Assembly (NCBI GenBank): GCA_021209875.1
Contig: JAGYVD010000001.1
Coordinates: 4,836,001 to 4,900,000, forward strand
Source of the DNA: Rosellinia necatrix
Lineage: Eukaryota; Ascomycota; Sordariomycetes; Xylariales; Xylariaceae
Direction: 5' to 3'
Length of the DNA stretch: 64,000 bases
This document shows, piece after piece, positions 36,019 through 48,722 of this stretch. Each line of letters opens with the position of its first letter. The first letter of the stretch is position 1. Both the position numbers and the translations under genes were made by a program. Under the pieces are notes generated by a model, which had not been told where the DNA came from, searched no databases, and saw only the letters and a program-made list of their open reading frames with translations.

Positions 36019-36811
36019 CCGGACTTCATACTAATATACTTAGAGGGTCAATTCTAAGCGGAATTCATTTAAAGAGCATTGTGGGTTGAGTTAGGCGTCT
36101 CACATAGCAATGTCCCTGTATCACAAACGCTCTATGACTGAGTCGTGTGGCAGATGTTATTTGTAAGAGGCTTGAGCTCTTCTGGCCAGAGGTTAAATTT
36201 GTGTTGGTCTGTGACCTCCCATCTGTCGAAAAGCGAGGGAAAGGGGGCGATAGTAATCTGGGCCCTTGGTTGAAGCTGGAATTCGTACATGATACTAGAA
36301 AGGGAGTCTTTCGGATGGACATCGCGATTTATATTCTAATTATTAGTTGTCCTTCATAATTTGGAGGGAGGAGGTATGAAGAGCAGGATGAAGCCGGAAC
36401 GGCAAGGGAGTCTATGGAGATTAGAGGATTTGTGGCTGAAGGAGAGGGGGGGGCTGTCTCCCTTGATCGGAAAAGGACTGGAGAACAGTAGACGCGCTGT
36501 GTCACGTAGTACCTGCAGTGACATCCGAATAATTGTTATCTCGTTATCGGCCATATGATTGGTTCCGCCAACCGCGTAGTTGCTGGCATTTTACGCTGCC
36601 AGAATGCAGAGGATATGCTTGTATCATGTTGTCATCATAAGCAATGAATACCAGAGACACTACACTACAACTACTAGATAGAGGTACCCTCTGCAACCTT
36701 GGAAGGGATGATAGATAAAGATCTGCTATAGTAAGGTGGTTTGGCCTTGCTATGAAAGGGATAGGTACTGAAGACGCGGAATAGTAGGTGAGTCATTCGA
36801 ACAATTGGCCT
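36019..36811. other. Spacer between the two amidase copies
   Basis: No convincing exon. Facing short ORFs (36147-36359 plus, 36354-36554 minus) have no motifs. Any missing 5' exon of the truncated amidase should lie here. Confidence 0.45.
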
Positions 36812-39408
36812 TCAGGTTCGAACATCTTGTTGGTTCCCTTCCTGATCGATGCTATCGTGGTTAAGAAACATGCTCCTCCCAGTGCTCACGGTGGTCCACC
36901 GATTGCTCCCCTCCAGTATTTTTTGGACAGTCTCCAGTAAATTCAAATCGGAATCTGTAGAGATAAATTCAAGTCAACTTTTACGAAGTCGACCCAACAT
37001 CGTTCATAAGCACTTACGAGGCACACCCATAACTGAAACGCATACGGGTAGCATCTCTTCTTTCCCACTCACACGCGAGTTATACGGGACTTCTCCCACT
37101 GATATCCCGAATTAATACAATTCAGACCAATTGCTGTTGAAGCGCAGAAATAATACCTGGAACAATGACTTCTGGTGACCCTGTAATAGGCGACACTAGG
37201 AGTGGCTCCCAGATACTTTGATCGCCGAGAGGCGGGCTAAATATCAAGTAATGTTGGTAAATGGTGAGAAGAGGAGACAGAAAGGAAGGCATTATAGCGA
37301 GGGAGAATGAACCTTGGCCATTCATCACGATAGCGTGTTTGAACTTCCGCTATGGGCCAAACCAATAGCGTATTCATCTTTCGGACGCACAAAACCTTGT
37401 CAAGGAGCCAATTACGGAAAACATTCCACCGCACCATGGACTCTTTGTGCTCTTCTGGCGTCACCTTACGCGCACCATCCCTATTGTTACGTGTTATCAA
37501 ACGTGTTTATGTTGCAAGGAAGAGGGGTGTCGTATACGAACCACATGCGAATACCTTTTGGCGGCGGTATGTACGGCATCCTGTGCTGTTGGGCTTCGAA
37601 TTCGGATAGGAATATCTGGATTCGTTTCCAAAATGTATAGACATATGTGCGGGTGGCGACCTAAAATTTGGTGAGGAAATGAACTATTCAACGTTGGCTA
37701 AGAGACATACGTTGGCGTCTAGATATTCCGATATACTCAGGCCCAGTGCTTCTATAGGAGGGTCGTTGTTCCATGCGTCAGCCACCGAAAGCTGTTTGGC
37801 CGGTATCCCGAGAAATCTCTCGACGTCACGCAAAAACGAAATAGCTATGTCCTTTTGGAGAGACTCCTCGGGTCCAAGGGGGTCCGTGATAAATAACAAA
37901 TAGGGTGGAAGTTCACGCTGCAAATAATTAGTCGATATCCCTCAGGACGAATTTAGGTAGGCTAAACCAGTTTTTGAGGGGATCCTCTGCCTTGCTGAGC
38001 CCATTCCGTAGCTAATTTTGTGATTGTATTGATACTTCTTGAAAAAACGCAAGGTGTGTCCACCATCCTATTACATTGTGAGCTTGAAGAAACTGCAGAG
38101 CCAATCCAAACTTACGGAACACCAGACCACATTCCCTCGCAGGACGCGATCCCCACAGACGGGCGATAAGAAAAGCATCCGTTTGCAATAGCTGGTAGGC
38201 GGGCGCTGGCAGTGGCTTGGATATTACCAGTCAGTATAAGTCAACTAATCTATGAAAAACGGTGCTCACAGTCACTGCCAATTGCTGCGTCTAGCCATGC
38301 GTATGACGAGACTGCTGCGGCCTGGCCCGAGCTGCCTCCTGATGGTGACTGATACCCATCGCCTCTGGGGTTGAATGGCGCCGAAAAATCGATGCATTGT
38401 GTTGGATGCTGTAGCAGAACCATTGAGCACATTTTCGTCAGTCCGACAATGTTTGCTCCGGAATCAACTAGCAGCTGAACAGCTGGAGAGGTTTTGAGAG
38501 CAGGACTACCAGATCTCAGGTAATCACGGCTGCCGAGCGATGTCTTTATACCAGATATATCAAAAATATCTTTCACTGCGATGCGAACATCGCTCAAGGG
38601 AAGCGGCGCACCCACGCGCTCTGCCATACGCGATCTGACAGCTACACATCGGGAGGAGTGATTACCTGACGCAATTCTCATCGGGACGAACGACCTATAG
38701 GTTACTTGATCAACAAAAATCCGACAAATCGCTTTTCAAGGGATCCAAGAACCGTACCCCTTTTCTTGGCACACTCTCAGTGGGAGCGAGAATGCATCCG
38801 CGGTGTCCTCGTATATTCTCCACACCGGAAGGAGAATTCCCTCCCTTACGACGTATGGACCAGCCTTGACCTTGGAAAATTCTCTAGTTTGGTCATAGGT
38901 GCGAATCCATGACGTTCCCCAAGTCGAAATGATTGCCTTCACTTCGGGGGTCGCCATCATTTTCTCATGACAGGTGGGAATGATAATACCGGGCAGGAAT
39001 CTTGCGTCAAAAACATCGTCATGTTTCAAGGCATGGTCGACGAAATCTCTCAAATGTTCTCCGAAAACAGAGGCGGAAGGCTCTGGGAATGCGGGCATCA
39101 CTGTTACTAGGCCGTCGCCAGGGATAGGTGCATCAGTAGTCTTAAGATTGTCAACAATACCCTACGTTGTGGTGGGAGCCTGGAGGGGACTGACTACACT
39201 TAAGACCTCGTCTTCCCATGTGGCATATTCTTTTAGGCCCAGCTGGAATACACAAGAACGTTCCAATCTTAGATTTGGAGACATCTTCCCTATTTCTATC
39301 GCTGGTTATTTCATCCAGATGGTAGGATCTGTCTATAATAGCGGTGAACGAGGCGCTGGGTATCATCGAAACTAAATAATCTCCATAAAGCTGAAAGCCC
39401 CTCTTCAT
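36812..39408 (-). CDS. Amidase-signature family enzyme (fungal type with N-terminal alpha+beta domain)
   Basis: Hydrolyses an amide or C-N bond via the Ser-cisSer-Lys triad; substrate unknown. Exons supported by phase: part of 38753-39150, then 38270-38641, 38116-38215, 37968-38067, 37711-37917, 37542-37660, 37313-37480, 37157-37236, 37018-37098 and 36812-36954; introns 48-111 bp. N-domain: HALKHDDVFDARF and GPYVVREGILLPVWRIYED. Catalytic domain: RIAVKDIFDISGIKTSLGSRDY (Lys), GGSSGQAAAV (cis-Ser), GSDSTASARLPA (nucleophile Ser of the ASAR), NGCFSYRPSVG. C-terminus: VTPEEHKESMVRWNVF, VGEVPYNSRVSGKEEMLPV and TVSTGRSMF. The start is uncertain: the N-terminal ORF from 39408 (FQLYGDYLVSMIPSASF) must be spliced into the next exon. 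The intron 38642-38752 uses a weak GTTCTT donor; the alternative is an in-frame TGA, so that junction needs RNA evidence. The rest looks intact. Confidence 0.8.
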
Positions 39409-40177
39409 TTCTGACGGACGGTATTTACATTCCTACCGCGTTCTAATCATATTAGCTAGCTGCGGAACGTATACATTACGCTGATCCCCGTCTTTGCGAA
39501 AGCAGAGCCTCTAGCGTGTGGGGGGGCTGATTACTTATCGTCGGTATGATGGTGTAGCTTTGGTGTAGCTCTGGTGCGCCGCTCGATGCATTCGGGCACT
39601 GGACCGCAACTTTTAACTAAGCGTGAAAGGCTAATGTAATGTTGCCCGCCGTATTAGGATTTTGAGAGGGGGAATGGAAGAGGAGGGGGGGGGGAGGGAG
39701 GGGGCGATTACCATAACACGCCAATCCAGAGAAGTTTGGCTGCCCATACTGCTTTTACATTGGGGGAAGAAAAAAAGAAAATAAGCGAAGTGCGCATGTA
39801 CTGGCCCGATTGGTACGGTTGCATACACACATCATGTACGGTGCGCCTTTCATCACGCAGGCTGGTTGAGACATATATGCATCTATCTGCGCGTGCCGAG
39901 CCACTCCAGACCGACTCCAGACCGTCTCCTGGTGAGATCACATTTGAAGCACTTGGCCCCTCATTGAAAACCCCGCGCATTTTCCCGTACACCAATAGTC
40001 GAGTAACTACCAGTCCCTGGACTCGCCGCATATGGCATCGCGAGATCAGAATCGGCCGCCGCTGCTGCGCCCGATACTGCGCAATCCAAAGATACACACA
40101 CTGCAAGTCCCGACCTGAAAGGCTACGGAGGCCCTCCGAAGAATGGAACGATGCTGACTGGCGAGGTGGCATTGAAG
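39409..40177. other. Region between amidase and NLR gene; probably holds the NLR 5' end
   Basis: The two genes are divergent. The first supported NLR exon starts with an acceptor at 40177 or 40190, so one or more small 5' exons should lie here. One possibility is ATG 39875-type exon ending in G|GTGAGA near 39931, but it is not conserved enough to claim. A G-rich run lies at 39685-39705. Confidence 0.4.
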
Positions 40178-43100
40178 AATCGTGGTCGTAGGCGGTATCG
40201 GCACTCAGAAGCCCGAAAGTTGGACGATTGCGTCCGGCCAGCGAACCCAACGGAAACTGTGGATTGAAGACATCCCAGACCTGAAGAGTCCTGACATCGG
40301 CGTTTTTGAATTTGACCATGGCATTACCCCATCCAGTCTCTCCTGGCTTGAACTGTTGCAAAACGGTGCAGTGTTCGGCACCGAGCTTAATCGTCTAATT
40401 ACAGAATCTAGGGTCAAGACAGCCATTTTCTCCTTCTCCTTTTCTTCGCTCATCTCTCCCCTGCTAGTTTCTTGTTTAGAAGTAATACTAATCGTCTTCT
40501 ATAGCTTGATCACTGCCCAATATTTATCATCGCCCATAGCCTTGGAGGCCTTATAGTGAAAGAGGTAAGTAGGCGATCATCTAATACCACTGTGATCTCA
40601 TTTAATGTAATGTAACAACAGGCTCTTTGCTCAGCCTACCATGAAGGCTATACAACATTGATTCGTTCTATATCCGGGGTGATTTTTCTAGGGACTCCGC
40701 ACTGTAAAGTTGAGGATCGCACAATATGGCAGAATGCGGGCTTTGCGGTGCCAAAAGCACCAAAGAAGGTCCGGTCGATGAGTGATAACGACGTGACTGC
40801 ACTTGCTAGAAGCTCTTGTGAGAAATCCTTTTCCCAGTATTATTCGCTTCAATACTAGTGGAAAATATATTTATCCGGATCGATATAATTACGACGTTTG
40901 GAAGACAGGGTATATATGTACGGGGCTGACTGTGCCTGTGTTAGTACGCTTTGAACAAGCGTCTGTTCAGGTTCCGATCTTGTCCGGTTATGAAACAAAG
41001 CGAACAAAAATTCGAAACAGATTCGTATTGTTATCCAAAACCGTCCTTGTAAGTCTGAATATGGAATAGAAAAAGATGCTGGAAATCGAGCTAACTTTGA
41101 AGATTATGACAATGGATTTTGTCAAGACAGAGAGCCATTCTGAAACTCTTCTAGCGATAGACTCGGACCATAATGGACTCTGCAATATGGATGTTCAATC
41201 ATCTTACTTTAAAAAAATCTGTAATTTTGTACAGGAATCGATCGAAGCCTGTCGACTCCGCATCATCCAGGGGACACCAGATTGTGAGTTTCCAATATCA
41301 TAAGAGAACAAGAATGCTTCAATATATTAATAAGAACACTAGTTGGGTTGCCGTCAACACTCGATGGCTGGAGTGTAGTGGAACATGAATACTCGAGTGG
41401 TGGCAAAAGTAATGACTCTACTACCCAAGTTTAGTGAGAATCGTCGTACTAAAGCCCCTTTTGTAGGTGGGCCATCAACAGAAGCGCGATTGAACACGGT
41501 TTCACTATCAGGGAGACTTTCCTTGCCAACGACATCGGGGCCATCAGATACAGAATTCGAAATCATAAACCCAAACCAGCTTTCTTTTGAGAGGATAAGG
41601 CCTCACCTCACGTCGTGTTTTATTGTGCCAGTTACACAAAATCGCAATTTCATTGGTCGCGAAGGAATTTTACGGGAAATCGACCAAGTTTTCATGCCAT
41701 CAGGTAATACGCAACTAGGTCCAATACCGCACGAACCAAGGACATACGCTCTCTGCGGGCCTGGGGGTATCGGCAAAACTCAGATCGCCGCGGAATATGT
41801 TCACACTAGAAGAGATAAGTTCAAGGCAGTTTTCTGGATTCATGCGAATTCTTCTTCGAAGGTACGGGAAGAATTCAGGAGCTTGGCGGTTCGCTTAAAC
41901 CTGATTGACGAGAACTCGATTGACGCAAGAGACTACGTCATCAGTCGAGATATAGTCAAGGGTTGGCTAGCCGAGCCAGAGAAAGCTATACATCCCACAC
42001 AAACAACACCAAGTTGGTTGTTAGTTGTGGATAACTTGGATGATACGGGAGTTCTCAGCGATATCTGGCCATTATATGGACCAGGTTGCGTTTTATTCAC
42101 CAGCCGAGACACATTCGCAAAGAACGAAATAATAGGATGTGCGGACACGGGGATAGATGTTCCCCCATTGAACGAAAAAGAATCAGCAAGCCTCCTAGGA
42201 AAGCTGACAAGAAAGGATGGTGATAGCAGCGGCGTACATGATCGACTCGGTGGTATTCCGTTGGCAATCACGCAGATGGCCAGCGTGATAATTCGTCAGA
42301 ACCTAACTTATAAAGAGTTTGTCGAAAGCTACGACAGACAAAATGACCGCCGAGAGCTTTTTCAACTCAGGTTTGATAGGAGAAATGTATACAAAAAGAC
42401 ATTATGGTCTGTATGGGCATTGGAGAGCTTGAAATCAGGTCGATCACTCCTCAACGTGTTATCTATGTTCGATCCGGATGGCGTACCAGAGTACATCTTC
42501 CGAAATATAACAGCGGACTTAAAACTACCCCCTTCATTCCCTCAAACAGCGAATGCCTACCAAAAGGCTCGAACCGAGTTATTCCAGTCATCTCTGATCA
42601 CTAGGGATAGCACGGCCCGGAAAATATTGATACATCGGCTGATTCAAGATGCAGCGTATGTCAAGATGAACGCCGAGGAGTATAATTCATCCTTTGAGTC
42701 GGCACTTAAACTTTTGTCATCCGTATGGCCCCACGAGTCATTTGAGTGGCGCCACGGCGTGCAGCGATGGAAAGTGTGCGAACAGCTTTTCCAAAGCGTC
42801 CTATCCCTTAGACATGCTGCAGAACGCCTACCAGAGAGGGGTTTCACCCCCAGCACACAGGGAATCAATATCGATATTACTCTATTGCGATTGCTTACGG
42901 ACGCTGCATGGTAGTGACCCTTCGGCTGTCTGCTGTCTGAGAGCCCAGCATAAACTAATTCGTTCGACAGGTATTACCACGAAATCGGGTTTTCTCTTGA
43001 AGCTAAACCATTGCTTATGTACGCATATGGGCTATGTAAAAATTTGCGCCGATTGGTGAATGACGAGGGACATGCGGCCCTGATAACTAAGGAAAGCCAG

Positions 43101-44081
43101 ACAGTGGCTAACATCGACCATATTACCGGGGAAATCCATCATAACCTCGGCTGTATTGGGACAGAGACAAATGAGCCGTCGTTCACGCTGGAGCACTTTA
43201 AGATGTTTAATGAGATGATGATCCGCGAGAGCGGCGATCAAATCCACGGAAAAGACAAACGGCTGTCAATATCGTGGAATGAACTCGGGAATGCCTATAT
43301 GATGAACAAGATGTGGACAGAAGGACGAGACTGCTTCCAAAAATCGATCACGGCTGCTAGAGAACAAACCAATTTCGAAATCACGGATCTCTCGTTTCCA
43401 CATGTTAACCTAGGGCTGGCATGGTGGCTCATGGGCCAGCATGACGATGCAATAAAAGTCCTCGTCACGGGTCTATCAGATAGGCAAAAGGTATACGGCT
43501 TGGACGACAAGCAGTCATTCATGTGAGTCCAATTACACCATCGCTCCAACTTAAAAGCACAAACTAAAGAAACATTATCAATCCTAGCACTGGGAGATTT
43601 TTATTCGCTATTGGGAATGTCTTGAAGTCCCAGGGCTGTCTTGAAGAGAGTTTTACATATCATTTACGAGCCTTGGCGCAGTACGAAGGCACGATTGGAA
43701 AGAATCATCATCGCACAGGCGATGCTCACGTAAAAGTGGCGGAGCACCTTTTGCAGCAAGAGAGATTGGACGAAGCACGGTAAGATCAGCCTGCAGCTAA
43801 ACAACACAGAGAATCAAGAAACTAATCAGACCCCAAGAAAGCACCTGCAGGAAGCAATGCGAATATTCGGGGATCGCCCTGAATATAGACCTGAGAAGGC
43901 TCGAGTCCTGTACAAAATCAGTCAAGTGCTTCGAGCTACTGGGGAAATAGAGAAAGCTGAGGAGATACTTCACCAAGCAGGGGACATCTACAACCAAATG
44001 CTTCCACCGGGCTCACACAAATTAGCAGAGAGCCTTGTGGACCATGACATGGATGATATAATAATGTTTTGGTCGAGATGA
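40178..44081 (+). CDS. NLR-like protein: SesB-type alpha/beta hydrolase, NB-ARC, TPR
   Basis: Fungal STAND/NLR architecture, used in non-self recognition and programmed cell death. Nine exons in phase: 40178-40412, 40505-40564, 40622-40817, 40945-41048, 41127-41283, 41430-42910, 42971-43522, 43588-43779, 43839-44081; about 1072 aa plus an unlocated N-terminus. Hydrolase domain: VVVGGIGTQKPESWT (oxyanion/HG-like), IIAHSLGGLIVKEAL (nucleophile Ser elbow, about residue 88), SGVIFLGTPHCK, ETKRTKIRN, DSDHNGLC (His). NB-ARC: NFIGREGIL, P-loop GPGGIGKTQIAAEY (about 359), Walker B WLLVVDNLDD (about 447), GCVLFTSRD, GGIPLAI (GLPL-like). TPR-like helices fill residues 744-1072 (ISWNELGNAYMMNKMWTEG, GKNHHRTGDAHVKVAEHLL). 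All key motifs intact, so the gene looks functional. Its neighbours are an amidase upstream (divergent) and a CorA-like gene 441 bp downstream on the same strand. Confidence 0.88.
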
Positions 44082-44522
44082 ATGGATAACAGCTTGAGGC
44101 TTGCATCATCCTTGCGTGGGGGTCACGACAACGCATAAGGTCTAAATCATGCATTGTGACATTGTGATAATTCCTGATCCATTCGGTCCCCACATCACAC
44201 CGCCCGAATTGGCTGGATTATACCGGCTATGGCGGTTACAGGATGCATTCGAAGGAGGTGCATATTCAGCCCAAATAAGGCTACATGTGCTAGGCTATAA
44301 CTGGTTGAGATAGATTAGTGTTGATGTCAGCAAAGCTGAAAACAAATGGTGTCTGCATTTCATAGTAGAAATGTGATAAAAAAAAAAAAAAATAAAAAAG
44401 ATGTAACTACTGGACTTTGATAAATCTAGTATATATATACCCAAAAGAGCGACTAATTCAATAGCACAGCATTACCTCGAAATTCGAGATTGAACTTATC
44501 GCGTGATTAAACACGACCTACG
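44082..44522. other. Spacer between NLR and CorA-like genes
   Basis: Probable NLR 3' end and CorA-like promoter. A 14-bp A run at 44380-44393 and a TATATATA box near 44431-44438, about 85 bp before the ATG, are visible. Confidence 0.5.
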
Positions 44523-46348
44523 ATGGACACCATGAGTTCGAATTCGGAACGAATTGCCGAGACTGCAGGCAACACCGGATCATGTTGGGTGGACAGCGCA
44601 AGTAAGATATAACCCACGCATGCTGATTCCAGTATCCAGTATATGCTGTATGGATGTCGTACTAATCTAGAAGCGCATAGTGAGTGCCAAAAGCTACGCA
44701 GACGCCGTCTCCGTATATGCCAACAACGGTATCGGATCAACTCTATACCCTGGGCTTCATTACGAAAGGCTTGCGTCATACTTACAACAGTGCTCCGGGA
44801 TAGAGCACCATCAGAGGATCCCGAACGGTGGTAATGGAATAAACAACACGAACATACCGACATTTGCGTATCTTTACCGCAGCTTAGAGCTCGACGAGCA
44901 CCGTCGAATTGAGATTAAGTCACCGTCTCAGCTGCTAGAAGAATTGCGTCCTAATAAGGACACAAACAACGAGGCTGCGAGATTGCTATTCTTGAGTGGC
45001 CAGCCCTCAGCAACATGGCTTGCTACCATTGGAGGTACATTGCGTGTTGACCCAGAATACTTCCAAAGGCACCTTGAGTCTCTCTGGACGGCAGGCAGGA
45101 TAAATTATTTCCCCCTTCCCACACTTCCCTCGTCTTCGAATTATATCGTCAGTCTGAGATACTTTACGATCGGACGTCCCAGGGCCATCAATAAGAGATC
45201 TACCTTGTCGAAAATCAACGCGAGCAGAGCGGATCGCACCAGTTCTATGGTGCACTATATCACATGTCTTAATTCGGCTATATCCAGGAACCAAGGACAA
45301 GGGAATTCTATTGTACGAGGGTTTCATTTGTTTGCCAGTGGTCATTGGGCTATTGAGCAAACGATTTCCTTATGTGTTACATCAGCTGGCGCCCAGTGGA
45401 CCGGTAAGCACTTATCTCCATGGCCACGTACGTATAATTGTGAAAGCTAATGGTTGCAAAGGCATCGTATGGACCGATTCTGGTGAAGGTCTTGATAAAG
45501 GCCCTATAGGTCCCTGGTCCGAATATTTGCATACCCACCATCTAGGTCATACCATGTTTCTGCCCACTATTCAAATGCGACCGTGGGCAGCCCTGAAGAC
45601 TCGCAGGGACACGATTCACTCGGGAGCAACAGCTGAAGCTGTCCAAAGCGCGAGAATCCTTCATCTGGACTATGGCAAGACATTGGACAAGCATCTTATC
45701 AAACAAGATCCATTCTATGCATTTGAGGAGATATTCCGATTCTGCGCTTTCTCCACCGTCCAATTTCTAAATTTGATCGAGAGCAACCTTTCTGACGACA
45801 TCAGCTTCTCGGACGAGGACAGTTTGACGGACAGGCAAACTGACATCATCTATATACAACAAATCCTGGAAGTTCAGATGGAGCGCCTTCGGGAGAACGT
45901 TGGCGTCATCAAGGCCCGTGGGGGATCCTCGTGGCCACAGCCAACCAACACGACGCTGCTAAAGAAATGCCGGGATTGCTCCAAGAGTCTCGAAAACGAC
46001 TATGAGTACTTGCTGTCTCGGGCGGCTGCGCTTTCCAAGCGGTGCAAGCTAAAGACGAGTCAGCTCACTAGCAAAGCAATGCTTGCTGAGTCGAGCAAGG
46101 CCATAGAGCAGGCCACCGAGGTCACCAAACTAACACGCCTCGCCTCTTTTTACATCCCGCTGAGTTTCACAACCTCGTTCTTTGGGATGAATCTCAGCCC
46201 CCTGACGGAACCCAATCAGCCGCTCTGGGTATGGTTTGTCGTTTCAATACCACTACTCGCGATCTCTTTTCTTGTTCTACATGCACAAAAATTATTCAGT
46301 TGGTATTCCAGAGTGCGAGAAATTGCGGGTGAAGGCAATACTTTGTAA
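44523..46348 (+). CDS. CorA-like (Mg2+ transporter-like) membrane protein
   Basis: Exons 44523-44601, 44681-45403 and 45462-46348 (introns 79 and 58 bp, both with CTAAT branch-like sites) give 562 aa. The long cytosolic N-terminus has LLFLSGQPSATWLATIGGTL and RVDPEYFQRHLESL, a layout common in fungal CorA-like proteins. A coiled-coil-prone helix region (residues about 380-480, LEVQMERLRENVGVIKARG and SKAIEQATEVTKL) precedes two C-terminal membrane helices: LASFYIPLSFTTSFFGMNLS and WVWFVVSIPLLAISFLVLHA. The loop motif is F-G-M-N where true Mg2+ channels have Y/F-GMN, so the selectivity signature is kept. Fungal accessory genomes contain many such proteins without proven transport. It sits between an NLR gene and an MFS gene; whether it takes part in the NLR response is speculation. 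Confidence 0.85.
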
Positions 46349-46871
46349 TTACTATCTACTTTGAGTTAAATACTATTACAGCGCCCAAAAGTTGTTAGAG
46401 CGTCGGTAGAAGGAGTTGAATAGGGAGCGTTTATATAAATATTTCTAGCCTCGATGGTACGATTCAAGATCAAACAACGTAATCAATTATCAATTCCAAT
46501 ATACTCAAGGTCACGTGCTGCGATATCGAAGTGCATTATCGTGGCAATGAGACTTAGAACGCATATATTGATGTACATCTAATGATCGACACTTTACCCC
46601 TTTCGCTACGTTGGATTATGCAGAACTATGAAGCTATCCCGGGGTGACTTTAATATACACTGTTATATTCTGAATATAGTTACTAATTGGAGTTCAAAAT
46701 ATTCATCTCATTCATTCGTCTTGGTACGGCATAGGTATGTGAAGGTCTGATGGCTGGATCGGATGTTCCCATGAGCTACCAATCATATTGATCTGTTTTT
46801 TCAAAACTACGACAAAGATTGCAAGTAAAACATCGTAAATAAAATGAAACAAAACAAGTTAATCGTCCCCT
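46349..46871. other. Spacer between convergent CorA-like and MFS genes
   Basis: 3' flanks of both genes; AT-rich, no coding signal. Confidence 0.5.
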
Positions 46872-48722
46872 TTATTTCCAAACAATAGAGATAAGAATAC
46901 AATTAGCAGAAATATCGTCTGTCGTGGTCAGCTTGAATCCTCTCCTTTATAACAATATCCACGGCGATATACTTCGGGTTTGCTTACAGAAGAAACTAAA
47001 AAAGGATACGCCTAGAGATGGTTCTCCTGACGTTCTTCCTATTCCAAGTAATGAAGCCATTAAGGGTGCACCGAGAACCTCCGCTAGTAGATCAACTTGT
47101 GCGATTACTGTGAATAGCCTGGCGCTCTGCGCGGGCTCTACGACAGACAAGGCGAAACCTTGCAAGGAAGGCTCAAGCGTCTCTCCAAGTCCGCATCCCG
47201 CAGCAGCTAATCGAGCTTGAGTTAGCTCTTCGGTAGTTTAGTTGACTGAACCCAGTATATATATATGCTTACCTATTGTTAGCTCTACGATCGAACCCGA
47301 AGCCCAGAGTCCGAAAAAAGCGGCACAAAGGATAAGCGAAGAGCTGCGGACCATATTCAAGTCAATAGACCTAGCCCTGATACCAGATCGAGAGAGTAAG
47401 AAGTTGATCCCGGGCCCGACAAGGAGAGTTGCTATGACAGCGCCCTCTGCGGATGCAAATCGCAACCAGGTCGTCTGTTTGAGTTCGACACCAAAGTTCT
47501 CAGATGCATATTGGAACATGAATCCTTCGCTAATGAAGCCTAGCTTTTTAAGAAAAAAAGCCGAGATACAGAACCAGCTAGCAGGAGTATTAAAAAGGAG
47601 ATAACTTTGCCTCATTCGATCCCGACGACCTAATAAACTAGGACGGGCCACATCTTGATACCAAGAATAGAAGGGTGATTGATACTTGACCGATTCCTCT
47701 TCGTCGAAACTACGACAGTAAACCAATAAGGTTGCCTCAGAGTCCATAATGTCCGTATTTGAACGTAAATCTGACACTAGATTATCTTGTGGGTGTATCG
47801 AATCATCCATAGTCGGGTTCAAGGCGATAATGCTTAAAACGGCTGCGAGGCATCCAAACCCTACCCAAAACGGTAGTAACACACTCTTGCTCATCAGAAA
47901 ATTCGCGGTAACCGGCGCAATGAGACGAGAGAAATGTGGCCCGACAGCTAAGAAGAAGAGAAAGATGGTCCTTGGCATAGGTTTAGTATACGCGCATCTG
48001 GAACGCTGCGATGGAGCTACCTTTTATCCTCTGCTACCGACCTGGATGCCAGAGAGAGGATCATAGAAGTAAAAACACGAGGTCCACCTCCAATAAGTAA
48101 GAACAACGAAGAAACTAAAAGAAGCCGTACGGGGAAGGTCTCCGGAAAGTAGCCTGCTCTATATCAGCAGCATGCTAAAGAGAACGAGTCAAAGGAACAC
48201 CAACAGAAGATAACGGTTATTATTAACATGAAGAGGTATCCAACAGTAGCGAGTCCAAGGACCAAGCGGCAACCAATTCTGCTGGCCACCGAGCCATAAT
48301 ACACGGCCGTCAAAAGCCCTAAACACATATGGTGTAAGCTAAACGGGCGTGCCGACTGGGATTTCTTGGAGGCTAAGCCGACCTGGAAGGCCATCCAGAA
48401 CCATCTTCCAGCCGATAAGGCTGGATAATACATTTTGAACTTCGGATACCTTGCAGACGCTCTCGCCGAGGTCCTGCTTGGCATTGGGGAAGGAACTATA
48501 GTGTTGGGCACATATCGCCCTTTCAAGAAGGCGAATCAGGGGAACTTCTAAAAGAAAAATGGAAAAATAAAATAAGATATATAGCAAAGATAGATTGAGA
48601 CATTTGGGATAAGGCATCACGTATTCAAATTCGGTGGATGGACTTCGGGTTCTCGGCTGGGTGTCGTACACTAGAACATCTGGAACAGGGGAGGAAGCGA
48701 ATTTCAAACCCAAATTTGTCAT
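46872..48722 (-). CDS. MFS transporter
   Basis: Major facilitator protein, a proton-coupled efflux or uptake carrier; substrate unknown. Supported exons: 48383-48722 (113 codons, ends in LIGWKMVLDGLP), a second from 48318 (LLTAVYYGSVASRIGCRLVLG, the motif-A-like loop between helices 2 and 3), YFPETFPVRLLLVSSLFLLIGGG before a further junction, 47273-47978 (LAVGPHFSRLIAPVTANFLM to SGSIVELTI), and 47206 downward (GCGLGETLEPSLQGFALSVV). Introns at 48319-48382 and 47207-47272 are in phase. The junction near 48190-48240 and the last junction near 46920-46990 are unresolved: the final exon can end at 46872 or 46859 depending on phase. If no good splice exists near 48200 the gene is disabled. The acidic central loop (residues with MDDSIHPQDN) separates the two six-helix halves. 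Confidence 0.72.

Noticed and set aside
39708..40361. 217-aa minus-strand ORF
   Set aside because: It overlaps the first supported NLR exon on the other strand and has no motif; a chance antisense frame.
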